DNA from: Sorex araneus
Taxonomy: Eukaryota > Chordata > Mammalia > Eulipotyphla > Soricidae
DNA: 64,000 nt
NCBI RefSeq assembly: GCF_027595985.1
Contig: NC_073305.1
Coordinates: 151,902,423 to 151,966,422 of the forward strand
Reading direction: 5' to 3'
Shown: piece by piece, positions 1-14,300 of the stretch
Numbering within the stretch: position 1 is the first letter of the stretch
Layout: the number at the start of each line of letters is the position of its first letter
Made by a program: the position numbers and the translations under genes
Notes under the pieces: model-generated
Seen by the model: the letters and a program-made list of their open reading frames with translations, nothing else
Databases searched by the model: none
Told to the model about the DNA's origin: nothing

Positions 1-1690
1 TTTTTGCAGGTATGTTTATTGGAACTTGAATAGTCTCCTGAGTGCATGCACAGCCATATGCAGCCAAAGTAGGCTTTTTGTAGTAGTCAGCTTTCTGTTG
101 TTACAGAATTTTGTAAGCAGAACCAAAAATATATCTACTTATGATTTTCTGTAGATTAGTAAACTCTCTTAAATATGTTCTTCTATAGGGTGCTTTACTT
201 GTGACATATACAGTGACCTTATTTGTAATCATTCTTTGGTTTATTAGACTTCAATTTCTTAAACTGTGGTTGTGACCCCATATGGGGTCACATAATTGAG
301 TTTGTGTGTGAAAGGATCACAAAAAGTTTGGAAACAGTAAAGATTTCTGAATGTGCAACAACCAAAACTTAAAATTAACTGCCTAATTATTACTAGGTGT
401 TACTGGCAGAACTCACTCTTGTTGCATTTCTTGAGCAAAAAGGGGTTGTGCTTATACATGTAATATGCTCTGAATGATTCGATAATTATCAATTGTCTAT
501 AGAAGAAACGTACTGAAAAATTCTATGTGAACCCAAAGAAGAAAGTGCTTACTTCAGTAATTCACTAATTTAAATTGGTTAAATTAAAGAAGCATTTGAG
601 CAGTTTTTTTGGAAGATGATTTTAGGTATAGATAAGAAAGATATTTCAAAGATAACAACATACATGAAAACAGTTAATGAAGGCTTGTACAGGCATGGAT
701 GGAAATAGTGATTACTTACATTGGGCAAAGAAACATACTAATTCTGGACCCTGCTTTGGGCTTCTCTGAGAACATAAAGTCACTTAAGTGGTTCCTCATA
801 CCACTGTTAAACTGCAGAGGTAATAAAAACTGTCTCGATCTCATTATGGATAAATAAATATTCGTATTAATCACTTTCAAATAACACAACATACATCCGA
901 AAATATTTTTAAATTCCTAAAATGATTAGTGCACTTCTAAATTAACAAAACCCAAGGGAAAAACTATTATAATATGTTAACCTGAGTTGTAGTGCTTAAA
1001 AAAGTGTACCATGTCCACATAGGTTAGTGTATTCTGGAATTTTACAAACCTTTATCGGAATGGTAATTCTAATAATCAGTTGTGTGATACTGGGCAAACT
1101 TTTCCAAGTTTCTTTCCTCATCTATATAGTGGGTCAATAAAATAAACTTTCTTTCATTAGTGAAACACATGGCACATTTTAGGTGTGAAAAGCCGAGATC
1201 AAATTAAAGTTCATCTCGAGTACAAAACTAAGGAATCCGTACTTTTTCTTTGGGTACGATTTTAGTTTAAGTTTTGACAGGATCTTAGGAGAGGGAAGGT
1301 TATAATAGCAATCCAGGTGGGATATAATTAAGGATTGATTTTGACAGAATAATAGCAACCCAGGTAAGGTATAATTAAGGATTAACAAAGATTTCACAAC
1401 ATTTCTGACTATAAACGACAGGATTCCACGTCTGTGCGTGAGGAAACTGAGAAAAAAATCTGCCACTTTGGGTAGCTAGTTGTTAACAATGAAAAAGTCA
1501 ATACAAGAAGTTCCCTTCTGCACATTCTGAGAGTGGCTGGAGACGCATACCGGAGCATCAAGCATGATTTATGTTGAAAACAGAACTCTAGAATTCTCGC
1601 TGATAGTCTTAAAAAAAAAAAAGCCCTTTGTCATAGCAGCGTAACGCCAAGTACACAGTCGCAGCATCGCTGAAAGATGCAAGAGCTCGC
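1..1690. other. AT-rich intergenic DNA upstream of HINT3
   Basis: No exon, long ORF or young repeat is visible. Around 256-390 a phrase like aactgtggttgtgacccc, followed by a matching inverted phrase, recalls ancient hAT-type non-autonomous repeats, but this is only an impression. A poly(A) run at 1611-1622 lies just before the sequence becomes GC-rich. Confidence 0.5.
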
Positions 1691-1699
1691 CCACAGATT

Positions 1700-2350
1700 G
1701 GGTGCTAGGGACGGTAGGGCGCGCGCGCAGGTATGACGCCTCGACACGCGCACTGCGCGCCTGCGTTCCGCGGGCGTCCTGCGTCGTTACCGTGGAGACA
1801 CGTAGGGGCGGGCCCGAAGCCACCCCCTCGCTCCGCCCCCTTCCCACCGCGCGCGGGTGCGCGCGTGCGCATTCGGAGCCGCCCGCCTCGCGGAGGCTCG
1901 CGGCTGGCCCTGCGGCCCCTGCACCGCGTTGGGCCTCCCCCTAGCGTCAGCCTGGAGCGGGGCGGAGCTGGCGTCCCCGAGTCCCGGCTCGGCCCAGCGC
2001 CCGGCGAGGGGCGACGCCTCCAGGAAGAACAGAGGAGGTGCAGGAAGCTGACCTTGGCGCTGGCCGAGTCCTGGAGAGGGAAAAAAACACCCCCGGCTCC
2101 CGGCCAGCGGTAGCCGGGCTGTGGCCGCGATGGGAGACGGCGGGTCGCCCCGCGGCGAGCAACTGGACGGTGTTACTAAGCACAAGGCGGACGTGAAAGG
2201 CGGCGAGAGCGCCGCCGCGGCCGCCTCGGCCCAGGACAACTGCATATTCTGCCGAATCGCGGGGCAGAAGGACTCGAGCACCGAACTCCTGTACTGTGAG
2301 GTGGGCGGCGACCGGGAGCCCCCGGCCCGGGCCGTCTCTCGGGGCGGGTG
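1700..2350 (+). promoter_or_regulatory. HINT3: CpG-island promoter of HINT3
   Basis: GC content and CpG density rise sharply here and fall again inside intron 1. GC boxes occur at 1805-1814 (ggggcgggcc) and 1959-1967 (ggggcggag). An NRF1-like palindromic motif, gcgcgtgcgca, lies at 1861-1871. No TATA box is positioned for the start codon, so a dispersed housekeeping-type start is inferred; the exact transcription start cannot be read from sequence. Confidence 0.8.
2130..2300 (+). CDS. HINT3: HINT3 coding exon 1
   Basis: Residues 1-57, from [10 protein letters not shown] to TELLYCE, ending in phase 0 before the donor gtgggc. The open frame continues to 3053 only by reading into intron 1; the match to the HIT family stops exactly at the donor. 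It contains the CIFCRIAG block. Confidence 0.93.
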
Positions 2351-5300
2351 TTGTTGGCTCGACCGGGCGGGGAGACCGTGTAGGAAAAGTCCAGCTACTC
2401 GGCGCCTTTCACTGCAGGTGCCTTGGCACTGGGCGGAGAGTCGCCTTCTTGGCCTCTGGTTTTATTTATTGAAGGGCCGGTCGGTTGGGGTCCTCGGGAG
2501 AGAAGCCTGTTTCCCCCGAGACGGAAGGCAGGCCGGGAGGGGAGGGTCTGCCGGCGAAGGCGCCGCCTCTGATTTCCATGCAGGCGTGCACAGGAGACCA
2601 CTCAGCAGTGGGCTTGGTTTTTCCCAACGCCGAGACTCGGCCCGGACATGTTATCTATTTTGTTTTTATTTTCTGATCTGGCGGGAGGCGGGTGTTCGGA
2701 GCCACACCCCAGAGTGCCCGGCCGTGTGCTGGTGTTGCTCCTGGTGGGGCGCAGAGGACTCCGAGGGGGCTTGGCAGGGATCAGACCTGGGCTCCCTCGC
2801 ATGCAATGCACGGGCTCAGCTCTGTGACCGGTCTCAGCCCCGCCCCACCAGGTGTTTTAAAACAGGCTTAAAAACTCCTTTGGAGAAAAAAAATATTAGC
2901 TTCATGATTCTTTTTTTTTTTTTTTTTTTAATTTTCTTGTGCACTCATTTGTTCAGTATCAGTTTAGTTCTTTCCAACGCCGTGAGATTCAGAGATGAAC
3001 GGGAAGACCCAATGCTGGGATGTCCAGATCTTAGAAATAAGAGGAGTGAATGAATGATTGGGTCCGCAGCTGATGACAGCGCCCAATGGCAGGGAGAGGT
3101 GGTTTTACCGGCCTGGAGTGGGTGGGTTAGTGGGTGGGTCTCCTAACCCAGAGTTGAAGGAAGGCTTGCCAGAGCAAGGGAACCACGAAGATGACTAACT
3201 AGGAGTTGACCAAGTGAGGAGGAGGAGAGAAGAATGTGGCAGGCAGAGAGAACCGCCAGGATTCTTGTGTCATACAAGCACTAACAAATGCAGCTTACCA
3301 GGAGCATAGAAAATGAGGGGATGAGAGTAGTGAAGGATGGGGCTGGAGAGGTAAACAAAGGAGCCGGTGAAGTAAAGATACTGCAGTTTAAATTAGTTTT
3401 GTCTTTTTTGTGAACCATGAAAGGAATCGCTACAGTTTCCACTGCCCTGTTGCGTGGATGGGGGCTGAAGAGTTTATCTGATTCCAGCACCACCGTGAAG
3501 AGTGATTTGGAGAGGACCAGTTCTGGTGGCTTGAAGACCTGTCAGGAGGCTGTTGAAGTAATACTTGATGAGGATGGCTTGAAATACAAATTGTGATGGG
3601 AATGAAGAAAATGAATCAAAGGATATTTGGGACATGAAATTGGCAGGACTTGTCAGTGGATTCAGATCAGTGACTGTCATTGGAGAAATTCTAGTCTCTA
3701 CACTCAGGAAACTTTTGACAAAGTGTGAGACACTTTTGCTTGTGAAGGAGAAATGAGGATTGAGGGCATCTAATGGGTAGAGTTCAAGTTGATGTCCAGG
3801 GTTGTCTCCCGCACACACAAAAATATGATCTCCCAGAGTGAGTAGTGCTTAAGTTGAGATTCCCTAATTAAGGATAAAGGGGATGTGAGAAAGACGATGG
3901 TGAAATCAGGAATAATTTCCAGATGTCTGGCAAAGGTAATATAGTAGTGGTGGTACTGTTTCATTAAGGTATGAATATGGAAGAACAAATGCTGCAGAGT
4001 ATCAAGTGATGAGTTCAGCATTAGAGTCAAGAGTTTGAGATGAATGGGAGGCACTGAGTAGAGAAGTCCATTATAAATGCTTACATAGTCTGGCACTTTG
4101 GAGAGGTCTGTATCTCTATCCCAAATTATAAGAACTTCCAGTTTAAGTATGGAAACTGAAAAAGAGGGAGTTGGTGGGATTACCTGGGAAATACATGTAA
4201 TGATAAATGAAATGGTTATTTGGGCTGAAGAGAAAGTATAGATCTTGTCTTGCATCCCACTCACCCAGTTCAAACTAATAGTGCCACATATGGTCCTTGA
4301 GCACAGCTCGGGTAACCCCTGTGTGTACAGTCAGAAAAAGATCCAGAGCACAGCTGCGTGTGGTTCACCACTCCCTCCCTCTCCCCAAAATGAAGGGGAC
4401 TCTGTACAAAACTAAATAAATGTGTACAAAACACATTGGAAGGAACATCAAAGGAGGAAGGGATATATGTTAGAGGGAATGTCAGAGGAAGAGAACCTGA
4501 AAAGGGAATGAAGAACACTCAGAGATAGTAGGAAAACCAAGATTGCTAAGGGAAGGACTATTTTGAGAAATAAGGGGATTGGCAGCATATCAGAGGCAGG
4601 ATCAGCTTTTTCTAACCTCAAGTCAAGGTTTGATCGAGTCTAGTCCATAGCCCTCCTGCATGCTAACAGAAAAGCCTAGTTCAGTCCCATCTGATTTTGT
4701 CCCCAAAGGTATGGTCATTGGCCTTGCACAGATAAATTGCAGTGCAGTGGTGAGGATGGTGGGAGATTGTGGTCAACCTTGTAAAATGAAGACCGTTCAT
4801 TACATCTTTTGAAGGAGGAAGTTTGTCAATCTAAGGGAGGTGTCAAAGGTAGTGATAATTTCAGGAGGAGTTAGGAGACTAAGAAAGCCTTTAAAACAGA
4901 AGATTTTGGTGTGTTTAAATCCTGATAGGAAGTTACCAATGGAGAAAGGTTTAAAATGTCTGAGGGCAATAGACTTGTATCTGGAAAAGAGCAAACTCAG
5001 TTGCTCACTTACTACTTGGTATTTGGTTGATTGCCTTTTATTTCCCAGGTACTATTGAAGGCTTTGAGAATATAGCAAGAATCAAAATATGCAGATATCC
5101 CTATCCTCCTGGTGGTTACCTTCTTTTTTGGGGAATAAATAATAAACAACATAGGAAAATACATGATTTAGTAGTGAAAAAAATAAAAGATGGAAGGAAG
5201 GGGACACATTTCTATAAAAGTATAGAATCTGAAAAGGGAATGCAGAACACTCAGAGAAAAGTTGTACTCTAAAGATGGCATTTGAATATTTGAAGGAGGA

Positions 5301-8300
5301 GAAGGAAGGATTAATTTAATTTAATCCAATTAAATTATAATTGGAAGTAAAAATTTGAAGTGGTTTCTTTGGAACCAGGAGAGAGTCAGGGAAGCAGAAG
5401 GGTTGCTGTATTGGGTCGGTTCCGGATGAGGAGTTTAAAGTCTGCTCAGCTGTGTGATTACCCTCAGCTCCTCGCAGGCTGAGCCTAGTTTCTGAGTGGG
5501 TGAGTAGTGGTGTTAATCCCACAGTTGGGTTTGGTCATGTTGTGAAATACAGTGGCCCAAAAGTAAGGATGTATCACGTCAGTGTGGCTGAAGTGATATA
5601 ATGGACTTTAGAGTCTACACTGAAGGAAAGTGAAGGCAGCAGACAAAGGAAAGAATTTCATGGCTGTCTCTTTTGAACTGGTCAGTAAAGGCACAAGCCA
5701 CCAAGCTTTGCCTCTTCATTTACTACCTCTCTTACTAAATATAAAATAGGCTACTCAAGTGTAAACTGGGTTTTTTCTTTTTACTAAATATAAAATAGGT
5801 TATTGAGAGCTAAACTGAGTTGTTTTTAGTTTTAGTCTATTCTAGATTTCCAGAAACTGCTTTTAAATTTTGTTCTCCCCAGTAACAATGTTGAATACAA
5901 TGAATAGAAAGTATATACTAGTAGTTGCAGGAAGGTTTGTCTGTCAAAAAATAGCCATCAGATGGGGTGAGATGTTCCAAGCTTCTTCTTCTTTTTTTTT
6001 TTTTTGGATAACACCTTGTGATGCTCAAGGGTTACTCCTGGCTCTGAACCCAGGAACTACTCTTGGGGGTACTCAGGGGACCATATGGGATGCCAGGGAT
6101 TGAACCTGGATCAGCCAGCAAGGCAAACACCCTACTGTCACTCCGGACCCAGATGGTTGAAATAGCTTTCTTCCTCATTGAAGGTCAAGACTTTCTTTGT
6201 TATGAACCAATCAGTGTAAAATATATAGAGAGCCTGGGAACAGTTTTATAGAGAAAATGAGTCATGAGATGTATTTAAAATTTTTTAATTAGTGAGCGCA
6301 AGATGGATACATACAAAGGCGACTATAGTAACATAAACAAAGTATACATGGTTATATAACTAATTGTACTCCAAAAAGTTGGGTACTTTTACAGATTGAA
6401 TCAAAGGTGATTTGGTGTCAAGAATGATACCTGATATTGCTGGGTGTATCCCCAACCTCCCTCCCTTAGCTCCAGTGATTTGATATACTAAAACTCACAA
6501 AGGTTAATCTTTTTTTTTTAGTGTAATTATATAACATTTGATGTTTACACTCCACCTTAGAGCAAGCCCTAGAATAATGTTTCATTCAGTGTAGATGAAT
6601 TTGGACTTGGGGACTCTGTCTTCCTAAAATGGGATCCGAAAGCAGTGTGACCTAACATTTTTGAATGCTATTTCCAGTGGGAATACTATTGACATTTTAG
6701 GCTATATTCTGTTTTGTTGGTCAGGGATATTCCCTCTTTTTGCAATAAGTTTAACAGTATATAGTTTAGCAGTATATTCCTAACTTCTGAGCAACAAATG
6801 CCAGTAACACCCATAACCTGAGAGCACCTATATTTCTCTACTCCCTGTTGAGATACAACACTGCTTCAGAGTTATACTCTACACACCAGCAATCTGTGCT
6901 AACCAAACACAGTTTTTACTTTCATGAAGCTAGTGATTAGACATTGGACGTTGGATGAAACAAAAAGAAACCATATAGTCTTAGAGTGACCATGTGTGCC
7001 AGCTGGAAATTACAGAACTGATAGATAGTTTAGGCTTTTCAAAGCACCTGAATATTAAGTAATCTAAGTGGCAAGTCTAAATCCTATCTGGGGCAAAGAG
7101 AATGGCTGGGATAGGAAGTAAAAAGGTTAAGGGGCTCAATTGTATGGTGGTGAATGGAAGTTAGAGTTTTGGTGGTGATAATGATGTATATGAAGCTATT
7201 CAATTATATAAAGCCATTTGCCGGAAACTTATGTTATAAGCCAGTATTACCTCAATATCAAAAGAGGCTGTTTATTAGAAAACAGTATGGTGGTTAGATT
7301 TTGACATTTAAGTACATAAAACAGTATAGCAAGAGGAAGAGGAAGGTCAGAAGGTTTCAGAGGTAATCTTTATCCTGTAACTGCAATCACAGTGCTGATT
7401 ATACAGTCTTAAAGATATAAATTTTAAAAAATCTGTCTTTTTTAAGGTCTAATATAGAAATCATAAAAAGAGTTAGTATGAGGGTGGGCATAAGAAAATT
7501 AGGAAAAAAAGAAGAGAAATACTTCTTAGGAAAGTGATAGGAAGAAAAGGTTTGGAAAAACACTTCTAATCAAAGAAAGCTATAATTTTAGCTTTAAGAA
7601 GGTATTTTGCAAAGCAGTTGAGAGATCATGGATTTTGTCTTGCCAGAAAAGTATCTGAAAATCATAGTGATGCATAATTTCTTTTAAAGGTACAGTGGTT
7701 TTATCTGTTCAAACATGTTTTTTTAATTATATAGTTTTGTAAGCTTAACTATATTTTATTAACTTTAAATTCAAAGATGAATATATCTAACATGTCCCAC
7801 ATTTCAGAATCTTGCCTGCAATCTGATTTGAAAGCAGGAAATAAAAGATTATCTTTCAATGGGTGTCTTTAGTGATAGGTAGTTAGAATTATGTATTCTT
7901 AGGTCATTTGAAATATTTTCTTTAATTATGCTATGAACATAACATATGTTTAGAATCTTTTGTTTCTCTTTGGTTTTGAGTTTTAGGGACTATTTTTCCA
8001 AGTCCAGAAATGGGTATTAAATATTCACATTTTTAAAGTAAAACTTTTGAAACAGAGTAGATTCAGAGAGGGCTAGCATCTATTCTCTTCTCATCTCTAC
8101 CCTATTTTCTTCCTTTGCAAGAGACTTTGAAAAATATTCTTGGTTTATCCTACCATTACAAGTAAATATGTGTGTATATATCTATGTTTATATTCCCCCA
8201 TTTGTGGGGGTGGGCGGAGGAGGCTCATTCCTAGCAGTACTTAGACTGAAACTGATCCCATGCATGCAAAGCATGTGCTCCATCTCTTTGACCCACTTCC

Positions 8301-11300
8301 TTAGCTTTGTATTCCCTCTTCTTACATAAAAGATAGCCAGATCACTCTTCTCCTTGCTTTAAAAAAGGTGTAGGCATATATTTAATTAATTATTTCATAA
8401 GTATATAAATATGTTCATTTCTTCTTATTGCTACGTAACTCTTCATTATATGTGTTTGAATAATTCAGTCTCCTAGTTGAGTTTTATTTTTTTTCTATCA
8501 TAAATTGTGCTGCAAAGTATAACCTGGTACATACGCCATTTCATATATTTAATGAGTGTATCTTTGGAGTAAGATGATCTTTTTTGTGTTTGAGCTACAC
8601 CTGGCTATGCTCAGGGCTTACTCCTGGCTCCTGAGGTCAGGGATCATTCCTGGAAATGCTTGGGGGGGGGGTGCGTGAGATCATATGTGCTTTGGAGAAT
8701 CAAGGCCTGCTTAGTGGTATGCCTGGCAAAAGCTCTAGCCACTTACTATCTCCCTGGCTCAATAATAAAGTTTTTCATAAATTTCATTTGTAATTTTTTT
8801 TGAAGTTGGCTTTATGGAAGTGTTTTTACTTTCTGGAATAAATAAACAATTCATGAACGAACTTAAAGCTTTTTGGACTTAATGCATCACATAATTGACC
8901 AGAGGGCTTAATTGTAAATGTAACTTCCGTTTTCTGTAAGACCTAGACTTATAGTGCCCTAACAGCATCAGAAAATTAAGAAAATCATTTGCTGACTAAC
9001 AAATGTTATGTTTTTGTTTCTTAGAATGAAAATCTTGTTTGCTTTAGAGATATCAAGCCAGCAGCACCTCATCATTATCTTGTAGTGCCAAAGCAGCATA
9101 TTAGAAACTGCAAAGATCTAAACAGAAATGATATAGAACTGGGTAAGATGATGGCGTAATTCTTCATGGTATGGTATTTGGAATTGGCAACAATTATGGC
9201 AGTGATGATTAAAAATAATCTAGTTGAGTATTATGAAAAAGCATTATGACTTTTTAAAATCTTTCATTATGAAATGCTGTACTTGAGAAGTTTTACAATA
9301 TTTTGGGTAGATCAATAGTGAATCGATATATTTTCAAATGATGCCTTTATTGTGAAAATTTTCATATTATGTATAAAGAGAAGTATGATCTTTATGTATT
9401 TATCACCCAACCTCAACATTGATAAAGCCATTGCTGGTTTTTTTTTTTTTTTTTTGCTTTTTGGGTCACACCCCGAGATACACAGGGGTTACTCCTGGCT
9501 AATGCACTCAGGAATTACTCCTGGTGGTGCTCAGGGGACCATCTGGGATGCTGGGATTCAAACCCGGGTCGGCCGCGTGCAAGGCAAACGCCCTACCTGA
9601 TGTGCTAACGTTCCAGCCCCAGCAGCTGATTTTATTTTTCACATACTTCTTCCACAGTGAATTTAAAGCAAATCCAGGACATTTTCATCTTTAAATTTTG
9701 CACTTATTTTCTTTCAGTTCTGGGGAATAAACCAAGGGCCTTACATGCAAGGCAAGCACTCTGCTTCCGAGCTACATCCCTAGCTCTTTAAAATATCTAA
9801 ATGATAATGCATTACTATGACCTTTTAAATATTTTTCTTGACTCAGAAAATGAAAGGTACTATGAAAAATTACAAATTATAATATGATCTGTGAGTTTAT
9901 ATTGCCTGAAAGTGAGACTAGATTGGTATCTACCTTATAGTTCCTTATGTGGATAAATTAACATCAAAATTTAAATATGTAATTTATTAAGTGATGTGAA
10001 TTGTTAGCCTCTGAAAAGAGATTCTAAATCTTGTCTCTTGCAGTATTAATGGGATTATTTTCTTACTCATGACTTCTGTGACTTGTCAGCTATCATTTAT
10101 TAAGACTGTTCAGTTCAAATCTCCGATAGCCTTTTCTAAAACCAAGGTCTAGGATTAATTTCATCAATACTTTAAGGCATATTATGTGTTAGATAATTAG
10201 AATCAGATTCTAGGAAAGCAACTAAGAAAGTTTTATAATGGAAAACTTTGATATGTAATCTCTTCTGTGAAATGACATTTTCTTTCTGGATTTGTAAAGT
10301 TTCTTGGTCACCTGAAGTTCTGCAGTACTTTTCACAATCATTTCAGCAGATAAGGCCAGTGTTCTTGGAATATTTATTATCAGACAGTAACCACATTAGT
10401 TGTAATTTGTTTCTTTTATACCATTTAACCTTGAGGAAAAAATGTGTTTATGCTTCTTTTATTAGTTTTTGCTGAGTGTTCTTTCTTTCTTGTGAAAAGT
10501 TATTTGGTAGGAGATACAGCTCAGCAGTAGAACACTTGCCTTGCATGTGTAAGGTACCCTCATTTCTGCAAAATTAAAAAGTATATAATTTTTTTACTTA
10601 ATAAGTAATTTCATTGAAAAGAGGTAGAAGGTAACCCACCCTTCCCCCATCCCACGGTTCTTGCAGTATAATTTTATGCTCTGGGACTTCAGTCAGTGTC
10701 CCTTGGACTGAAGAGGGGAGGGCATAAGGTCAGAAGTCCTGGACTGTGCTGGTTTCATTTTCCCCACACCGAAGTGTAGACAGCAAACCTGAAGTTTTCC
10801 CTGCTGCCCTGACCAAAGCTGTGGGAATTTTTCAACTAGAACCTGATAAAAACCCAAGATCTTTAAATTACTAATTTTGAGGCAGCATGTAGATATTTGG
10901 TATTTTACTGCACTATTCTTTTTGGTTTTGTGTATTTGAAAATATTTCCATAATAAAAGTGTATAAATTCTTGTAGTTAATGATTTTATATGTTCTATGC
11001 AATTAGGGAAATAAGCATACAGAAGAGATATTAAATGCTTTGACTCTAATATTAATCAAATTCCTCATAACCATGGAATAAAAAATGTGTGTCTGCCCAA
11101 CAATGCTAGTTGCCACTCAGGCTACACCTAGCAGAGCTTTGGATGCTTTGAAGTCCTCAGGTCAAGCCCAGGTGTTTTAGCATAACAGGCACATGGTCCA
11201 ACTCTTTCATCCCTGACCCTAGGATACACTCTTTAAGCAGCACAAGGTTTACCATCAAGATGCTCAATTTTCTGGACAATAAAATATGACTATTTCAGAT

Positions 11301-14300
11301 GATCAAAATATTACTAAATATATTCACTGATGTCCTAGATATATTCACTAAATATATTCACTGGAATTAGATTAGAAAAATAATGAAATCTTGAAAAGCC
11401 CCAAATATTTAAAAATCAAACAGCATTCTTTTTTTTTTTTTTTTAAATTTTTATTAAATCACCATGTGGAAAGTTACAAAGTTCTCAGGTTTATATGTCA
11501 GTTATACAATATTCAAACACCCATCCCTTCACCAGTGCCCATATTCCACCACCAGAAACCCCAGTATACCCCCCGCCCCCACCCCCTACCCCCTACTGTA
11601 TAACTAATGAATTTCACTTCGTTTTTTCTTTACCTTGATTACATTCCATAATTCAACACAAAACTCACTATAGTTGACATAACTCTCTCTCTCTCTCTCT
11701 TTTTTTTTTCTCTTTTTCCTTTTCCCTTTTTTTTTTTTCTTTTTTCCCCTCATCCCCCTTCCTGCGCCTCATAGTATGGTGTACGCCACGCCACGTCGGC
11801 CAGCGTGGGGCTTTTGCTTAGTTCACAGTCCAGAGGTGGCTGCTACATTAAAAACCTTCAATATTTTCAACAAAAACTTACTGTTATTATTTGGAGTTTC
11901 CCCCCAAGTCAGACCTGTTCAAATGGAACCAATTCACATTGCTGACAATTATAAATGTTAAGTCGCGCGGACGCTGCCGCGTCCGCGCGGTTTTGGGTTT
12001 CTGTATAAAGTCCAGGGAGAATTCTGCCAGAAATTACATAGCCCAGCTCACAGTCCCAGTGCATTGCTGTAAGAAGTCTCTGAATTCAAAGTCTTTAGGC
12101 GCAGAGGGTCCGATTCGCGCTCAGCAGCTCCGGGTTTATCTGGGCCGAGGGCGTGCCGGTTACGCCCCCTTCCCATGAGTTCCTGGGAGCCCCAAAAGTA
12201 AAAACCGAATACCTGTGGGTCTGGAATCAGAAGATGGCGCCTGCCACATGGTGCCGCCAGCCCGCCGCTTTCCATGCAGGAAGACAGGGTGGGGGGGGAA
12301 AAAAAATCCACCCCCAGCAGCACCGAGTTGTAGCCCAGTTTGGTGTCCCAATGCATTGCTCTCAGGTGCTGCGCTGGATGCCCGAATGTGTTACATCTTT
12401 GGAGTCAAAGTCTTTAAGCGCCGCAGAGGGTCCAAACAGCATTCTTTAAAAGGACTTTCTAAGTAATTCAGTAATATTGAATTAATTGATAAGTAACAAA
12501 ATTCAGTAGCATGTCAGAATTTGTAGAATGCAGCTGAAGCAGTACCTAGAGGGCAACATTTGACTAAACACTGTCACTGTCATTGTCATCCCGTTGCTCA
12601 TCGATTTGTTCAAGCGGGCACCAGTAATGTCTCTCATTGAGAGATTTATTTTTGCTGTTTTTGGCATATCCAGTACGCATGGGTAGCTTGCCAGGCTCTG
12701 CCTCGAGGGCTTCATACTCTTGGTAGCTTGCTGGGCTCTCTGAGAGAGGCGGAGGAATCGAACTCGGGTCGGCCTCGTGAAAGGCGAATGCCCAACCGCT
12801 TTGCTATCCCTCCTGCTCTGACTAAACACATAATTAAAAAAGTTATTATCCCTAATCCAGGGATACAAGAATGGTTCAATATTTGCAAATCAATTAGTGT
12901 AATATACCATATTAACAAAAAGAAAGATAAGAGCTGTATGATCATGTCATTTGTTACAGAAAGAAGATTTTTGACAAGATTCAATACCCATTCATGATGA
13001 AATCCTCCAAAAAATGAAATAGATAGTAATGGCCATCTACAACAAACAGCCAATATCATACTGGATGGTATCAAATTGAAAGCCTTTCCCTTGAGATCAG
13101 GCATAGGCAAGAAGGTCCACAGTCACCACTATTATTCAACATAGTTTTGGAAGTTTTAGCAGTAGCAGCCATACAAGAAAGTGACATCAGAGGGATCTAG
13201 ATTGGAAATGAAGAAGACAAATTATCCCTATTTTCAGATAAGATAACATTGAAAACCTAGAGAAGCCATCAAAACACTTCTATAAATAATAAACCTATAC
13301 AGTAAGATGGAGAATTGCAAAATCAGTACACAAAAAATTTGAGACTGCTTAAAGAGTGAGCTAGGCAGTGGTAGATATAGGACTGAGACTCAAGGTTCTT
13401 GACTCTTACTCAGTATCTTCTATAGTGTAATATACTTTCTTTCCTGTTTTATAGTTGAAAGCATGGTAAGTGCTGGAAAAGCTATTCTTGAAAAGAATGA
13501 CTTCACTGACTTCAACAATGTGAGGTAGGTATGGATACTTCCAGGTGGAAACCAGCATTCTTGATTCTTCTGATAGATTTTTATTTTAATGTAGAATGGA
13601 AGCAGTGGTAGAATAGTTCATGGTTGAAAAGCAGACTTTCTGAAAGTGAGAATATAGATTATTGGTAATATAAATATAATACAACTTTTTCCTCATATTT
13701 CATGATCTTATAATAATCACCAATCATAGATAGGATACACAAGTTTGTTCAAGGAGTGACTATAGGTAAATAGTTCCAAATCCATTTTTCTTTCTTCAAT
13801 ATGTGAAGTCTTATAAAATTCTGTATTAAATTGAATTTCTTTAGAAAAATTTATTTTATGTGATTAAAAAAATGCATTTTTAGACTTCTATATTAAGTTC
13901 ACTTGATTTTTGCTGCCTATTGAATTGAACTCAGACATTCAAAAAAGTGTGAGTGAAAACAGTGTTCTGCATCATATGAGGCTGACACCCAAGGTCAGTA
14001 GATAAAAAGGCCAAGGGGATTGCCCCATAGCTGAAAGATTGCTTCATGAGCGGAGGGGAGAAGGCAGATGGAATAGAGAAGGGGTCATTAAGAAAATGAT
14101 AGCTGGAGGAACCAGTTGGGATGGGAGATGCATGCTGAAAGTAGATAATGGACCAAACATGATGACCTCTCAGTGTCTGTGTTGCAAGCCATAATGCCCC
14201 AAAGTAGAAAGAGAGTATGGGGAATATTGTCTGCCATAGAAGCAGGAGGAGGGTGGGAAAGGTGGGGGGGTATACCAGGGATATTGTTGGTGGGGAATGT

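Larger units (their letters stand above)
11240..13345 (+). mobile_element. Old L1 ORF2 fragment carrying two nested insertions
   Basis: Three plus-strand blocks (11240-11417, 12448-12560, 12830-13345) read as one decayed L1 ORF2. The last block encodes a reverse transcriptase-like stretch, including [14 protein letters not shown], which corresponds to the catalytic FADD region with the motif degraded to FSDK. Stops and frameshifts interrupt it. The composite element 11432-12433 and the SINE 12572-12818 were inserted later. Confidence 0.7.

Noticed and set aside
1733-2281. Overlapping frames on both strands of the HINT3 CpG island
   Set aside because: Proline/arginine/alanine-rich composition is typical of CpG-island shadows; no conserved motif.
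2121-3053. 310-codon open frame over HINT3 exon 1
   Set aside because: Only the first part matches the HIT family. Beyond 2300 it reads through a consensus donor into intron and a SINE.
12048-12356. 102-codon minus-strand frame inside the composite element
   Set aside because: No recognisable domain, and the frame starts and ends inside repeat units. A coding role is not supported.
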